Positions 60,800-64,000 of a stretch of 64,000 nt of DNA are shown one piece after another. The position numbers and the translations under genes are program-made. The notes under the pieces are model-generated. The model searched no databases and was not told the origin of the DNA. It worked only from the letters and a program-made list of their open reading frames with translations. Location: positions 930,001 to 994,000 of the forward strand of contig JAPYXD010000697.1 of NCBI GenBank assembly GCA_030998225.1, given 5' to 3'. Within the stretch, counting starts at the first letter, position 1. The number at the start of each line of letters is the position of its first letter. The stretch comes from Diplolepis rosae (lineage: Eukaryota > Arthropoda > Insecta > Hymenoptera > Diplolepididae).

Positions 60800-63700
60800 C
60801 AGTTCTTTAATTTTATATTTTTATCTCGTTTTTAAATAACGTGCTGAGTGTTTAATACAACGAGGCAGTTGTTCTTTGATTTTGTATTTCATTTCAATGA
60901 TATTTTGAATAACGTGCTGAGTGTTTAATACAACGAGGTAGTTATTCTTTGATTTCATATTTTATTTCAATCTTACTTTGAATAACGTGCTGAGTGTTTA
61001 ATACAAGGAGGCAGTTGTTCTTTGATTTTATATTTTTATTTCAATCTTATTTTGAATAATGTGCGGAGTGTTCAATACAACGAGACAGTTGTTCTTTAAT
61101 TTTATATTTTATTTCAATGTTATTTTGAATAACGTGCTGAGTGTTTAATACAAGGAGGCAGTTATTATTTGTTTTTATATTTTTATTTCAATCTTATTTT
61201 GAATAACGTGCTGAGTGTTTAATACAAGCAGGCAGTTATTCTTTGATTTTATATTTCATTTCAATCTTGATTTGAATAACATGCTGAGTGTTTAATACAA
61301 CGAGGCAATCGTTCTTTGATTTTTGTATTTCATTTCAATGTTATTTTGAATAACGTGCTAAGTGTTTAATACAACCGGGCATTTATTCGTTAATTTTATA
61401 TTTTATTTCAATTTTAGTTTGAATAACGTGCTGAGTGTTTAATACAAGGAGGCAGTTGATCTTTGGTTTTATATTTTATTTCAATCTTACTTTGAATAAC
61501 GTGCTCAGTGTTTAAAACAACGAGGCAGTTCTTTAATTTTATATTTTTATCTCGTTTATATATAACGTGCTGAGTGTTTAATACAACGAGGCAGTTGTTG
61601 TTAGTTTTTATATTTTATTTCAATCTTATTTTGAATAACGTGCTGAGTGTTTAATACAACGAGGCAGTTGTTCTTCGATTTTCTATTTCATTTCAATGTT
61701 ATTTTGAATAACGTGCTAAGTGTTTAATACAACCTGGCAGTTATTCGCTAATTTTATATTTTATTTCAATCTTATTTTGAATAACGTGCTGAGTGTTTCA
61801 TACAAGGAGGCAGTTGTTCTTTGATTTTATATTTTTATTTCAATCTTACTTTGAATAACGTGCTGAGTGTTCAATACAACCAGGCAGTTATTCTTTGATT
61901 TTATATTGTTATTTCAACCTTGTTTTGAATAACGTGCTGAGTGTCGAATACAACGAGGCAGTTGTTCTTCGATTTTATATGTTATTTCAATCTTACTTTG
62001 AATAACGTGCTCAGTGTTTAACACAACGAGGCAGTTCTTTAATTTTATATTTTTATCTCGTTTTTAAATAACGTACTGAGTGTTTAATACAACGAGGCAG
62101 TTGTTCTTTGATTTTGTATTTCATTTCAATGATATTTTGAATAACGTGCTGAGTGTTTAATACAACCGGCCAGTTATTCGTTAATTTTATATTTTATTTC
62201 AATTTTAGTTTGAATAACGTGCTGAGTGTTTAATACAAGGAGGCAGTTGTTCTTTGATTTTATATTTTTATTTCAATCTTATTTTGAATAATGTGCGGAG
62301 TGTTTAATACAACGAGGTAGTTATTCTTTGATTTCATATTTTATTTCAATCTTACTTTGAATAACGTGCGGAGTGTTCAATACAAGGAGGCAGTTGTTCT
62401 TTGATTTTATACTTTTATTTCAATGTTATTTTGAATAACGTGCGGAGTGTTTAATACAAGGAGGCAGTTGTTCTTTGATTTTATACTTTTATTTCAATCT
62501 TATTTTGAATAACGTGCTGAGTGTTTAATACAACGAGGTAGTTATTATTTGTTTTCATATTTTATTTCAATCTTATTTTGAATAACGTGCTGAGTGTTTA
62601 ATATAACGAGGCAGTTGTTCTTCGATTTTCTAATTCATTTCAATGTTATTTTGAATAACGTGCAAAGTGTTTAATACAACCGGGCAGTTATTCATTAATT
62701 TTATATTTTATTTCAATGTTATTTTGAATAACGTGCTGAGTGTTTAATACAAGGAGGTAGTTATTCTTTGATTTTATATTTTGTTTCAATCTTATTTTGA
62801 AAAACGTGCTGAGTGTTTAATACAAGGAGGCAGTTATTCTTTGATTTTATATTTTGTTTCAATCTTATTTTGAAAAACGTGCTGAGTGTTTAATACAACC
62901 GGGCAGTTATTCTTTGATTTTATATTTTTATTTTAATGTTATTTTGAATAACGTGCTGAGTGTTTAATACAACGACGTAGTTATTCTTTGATTTCATATT
63001 TTATTTCAATCTTATTTTGAATAACGTGCTGAGTGTTTAATACAACCGGGCAGTTATTCTTTGATAGTTTATTGTTATTTCAACCTTTTTTTGAACAACG
63101 TGCTGAGTGTCGAATACAACGAGGCATTTGTTCTTCGATTTTATATTTTATTTCAATCTTACTTTGAATACCGTGCTGAGTGTTCAATACAACCAGGCAG
63201 TTATTCTTTGATTTTATATTGTTATTTCAACCTTGTTTTGAATAACGTGCTGAGTGTCGAATACAACGAGGCAGTTGTTCTTCGATTTTATATGTTATTT
63301 CAATCTTACTTTGAATAACGTGCTCAGTGTTTAACACAACGAGGCAGTTCTTTAATTTTATATTTTTATCTCGTTTTTAAATAACGTACTGAGTGTTTAA
63401 TACAACGAGGCAGTTGTTCTTTGATTTTGTATTTCATTTCAATGATATTTTGAATAACGTGCTGAGTGTTTAATACAACGAGGTAGTTATTCTTTGATTT
63501 CATATTTTATTTCAATCTTACTTTGAATAACGTGCGGAGTGTTCAATACAAGGAGGCAGTTGTTCTTTGATTTTATATTTTTATTTCAATCTTATTTTGA
63601 ATAATGTGCGGAGTGTTCAATACAACGAGACAGTTGTTCTTTAATTTTATATTTTATTTCAATGTTATTTTGAATAACGTGCTGAGTGTTTAATACAAGG

Positions 63701-64000
63701 AGGCAGTTATTATTTGTTTTTATATTTTTATTTCAATCTTATTTTGAATAACGTGCTGAGTGTTTAATACAAGCAGGCAGTTATTCTTTGATTTTATATT
63801 TCATTTCAATCTTGATTTGAATAACATGCTGAGTGTTTAATACAACGAGGCAATCGTTCTTTGATTTTGTATTTCATTTCAATGTTATTTTGAATAACGT
63901 GCTAAGTGTTTAATACAACCGGGCATTTATTCGTTAATTTTATATTTTATTTCAATTTTAGTTTGAATAACGTGCTGAGTGTTTAATACAAGGAGGCAGT
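60517..64000. repeat. Right-edge duplication, 2,546 bp period, cut by window end
   Basis: GATAGTTTATTG at 60517 recurs at 63063. The rare AATAACATGCTGAG core (about 61,278 and 63,822) and GGCAATCGTTC (61306 and 63851 for CAATC) follow in the same order. The second copy runs to the last base of the window. Between the copies lie extra short-form sites at 61526 and 62032, so part of the same set is present a third time at about 61,860-62,150. Confidence 0.8.

Larger units (their letters stand above)
43185..63379. repeat. 66 bp short monomers, 12 copies, domain III only
   Basis: Short monomers have GTGCTCAGTGTTTAA, GAGGCAGTTCTTT (with the usual ATT/GTT missing) and a TTTTTATCTCG tail. They run 66 bp from core to core; the first is 43,185-43,250. 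CAGTTCTTT sites are at 43216, 44744, 47009, 51748, 53278, 55542, 57002, 58532, 60800, 61526, 62032 and 63345. None was seen left of 43 kb. Those at 47009, 55542, 60800, 62032 and 63345 read TTCTTTAATT; most others read TTCTTTGATT. Confidence 0.9.
1..64000. repeat. Satellite DNA array, 73-74 bp monomer, whole window
   Basis: The core GAATAACGTGC recurs throughout. Its G falls at 7, 80, 153, 226 and 300 at the left edge, giving steps of 73, 73, 73 and 74 bp, and the spacing continues to the right edge, for about 870 monomers. All copies are in the same orientation; I found no reverse-complement core. Nothing that is not satellite interrupts the array. The first base is inside a monomer tail and the last base is in the CAGTT segment, so both ends are cut. 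Composition is about 27% GC, with T near 47% and A near 26% on this strand (counted on the consensus). Each ordinary monomer has stops in all three forward frames within its first 25 bases (TGA, TAA, TGA, TAA). The likely role is structural heterochromatin or centromere; that is inference from size and organisation. The family is not one I recognise. Confidence 0.98.

Noticed and set aside
63061..63318. Third copy of the 85-codon open frame
   Set aside because: Part of the right-edge 2,546 bp duplication. Same explanation as the frame at 46,725.
1..64000. CRISPR array (conserved core of about 28 bp alternating with about 45 bp of variable sequence)
   Set aside because: The would-be spacers are all related to each other and fall into a few classes, and the copy number is near 870. 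This is a satellite with an uneven mutation pattern.
1..64000. Repeat region of a protein gene or a bacterial surface protein
   Set aside because: The period of 73 or 74 is not a multiple of three, and all frames contain stops in nearly every monomer.
1..64000. Telomeric repeat or rDNA spacer
   Set aside because: There is no short G-rich telomere unit and no rRNA gene sequence anywhere in the window.

Overview
This window is one uninterrupted block of tandem satellite DNA. From the first base to the last I can read it as head-to-tail copies of a 73-74 bp monomer, about 870 copies (64,000 divided by roughly 73.3). All copies lie in the same orientation, and both window edges fall inside a monomer, so the array extends beyond the window on both sides. 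I see no gene, RNA gene, transposon, promoter, terminator or non-satellite spacer. The consensus monomer is about 27% GC and strongly T-rich on this strand (about 47% T, 26% A). An array of this size, with layered higher-order repeats (HORs), points to a eukaryotic chromosome: centromeric, pericentromeric or other heterochromatic satellite, in an AT-rich genome. I do not recognise the monomer and cannot name the species.

The monomer begins with a strongly conserved core, GAATAACGTGCTGAGTGT, followed by TTAATACAA. Then comes a variable block (CGAGG, GGAGG, CCGGG, CCAGG or CCTGG), the segment CAGTTATT or CAGTTGTT, and a T-rich tail ending TTATTTCAATCTTATTTT. Copies differ at a limited set of diagnostic positions and by small indels (66, 69, 72, 73 and 74 bp forms). 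These variants let higher-order structure be traced by eye.

Layout. Domain I (about 1-17,640): HOR units of 6.1 and 5.3 kb, with nested 15-monomer (1,099 bp) and 7-monomer (514 bp) duplications. Domain II (about 17,640-42,600): the most homogeneous part, with units of 2.3-3.0 kb through 33.2 kb, runs of a 513 bp 7-monomer HOR, and long duplications offset by 8.19 and 7.4-7.7 kb that differ by whole-monomer indels. Domain III (about 42,600-64,000): a different, more diverged family carrying 66 bp monomers and a GACGTTCTGAG variant, organised as a roughly 5.25 kb HOR. One copy carries about 3.28 kb of extra material resembling domain II. Domains I and III share a variant (ATCTCGTTTTTAAATAACG) that I did not see in domain II. 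This suggests that domain II is a younger, homogenised core that expanded inside an older array.

There is no gene system to describe. The biological content is the satellite's architecture: a monomer close to half a nucleosome core, an ACGT-centred conserved box, and a readable record of in-register unequal exchange. Monomer counts and percentages were made by eye; coordinates quoted to the base were counted from the numbered lines.
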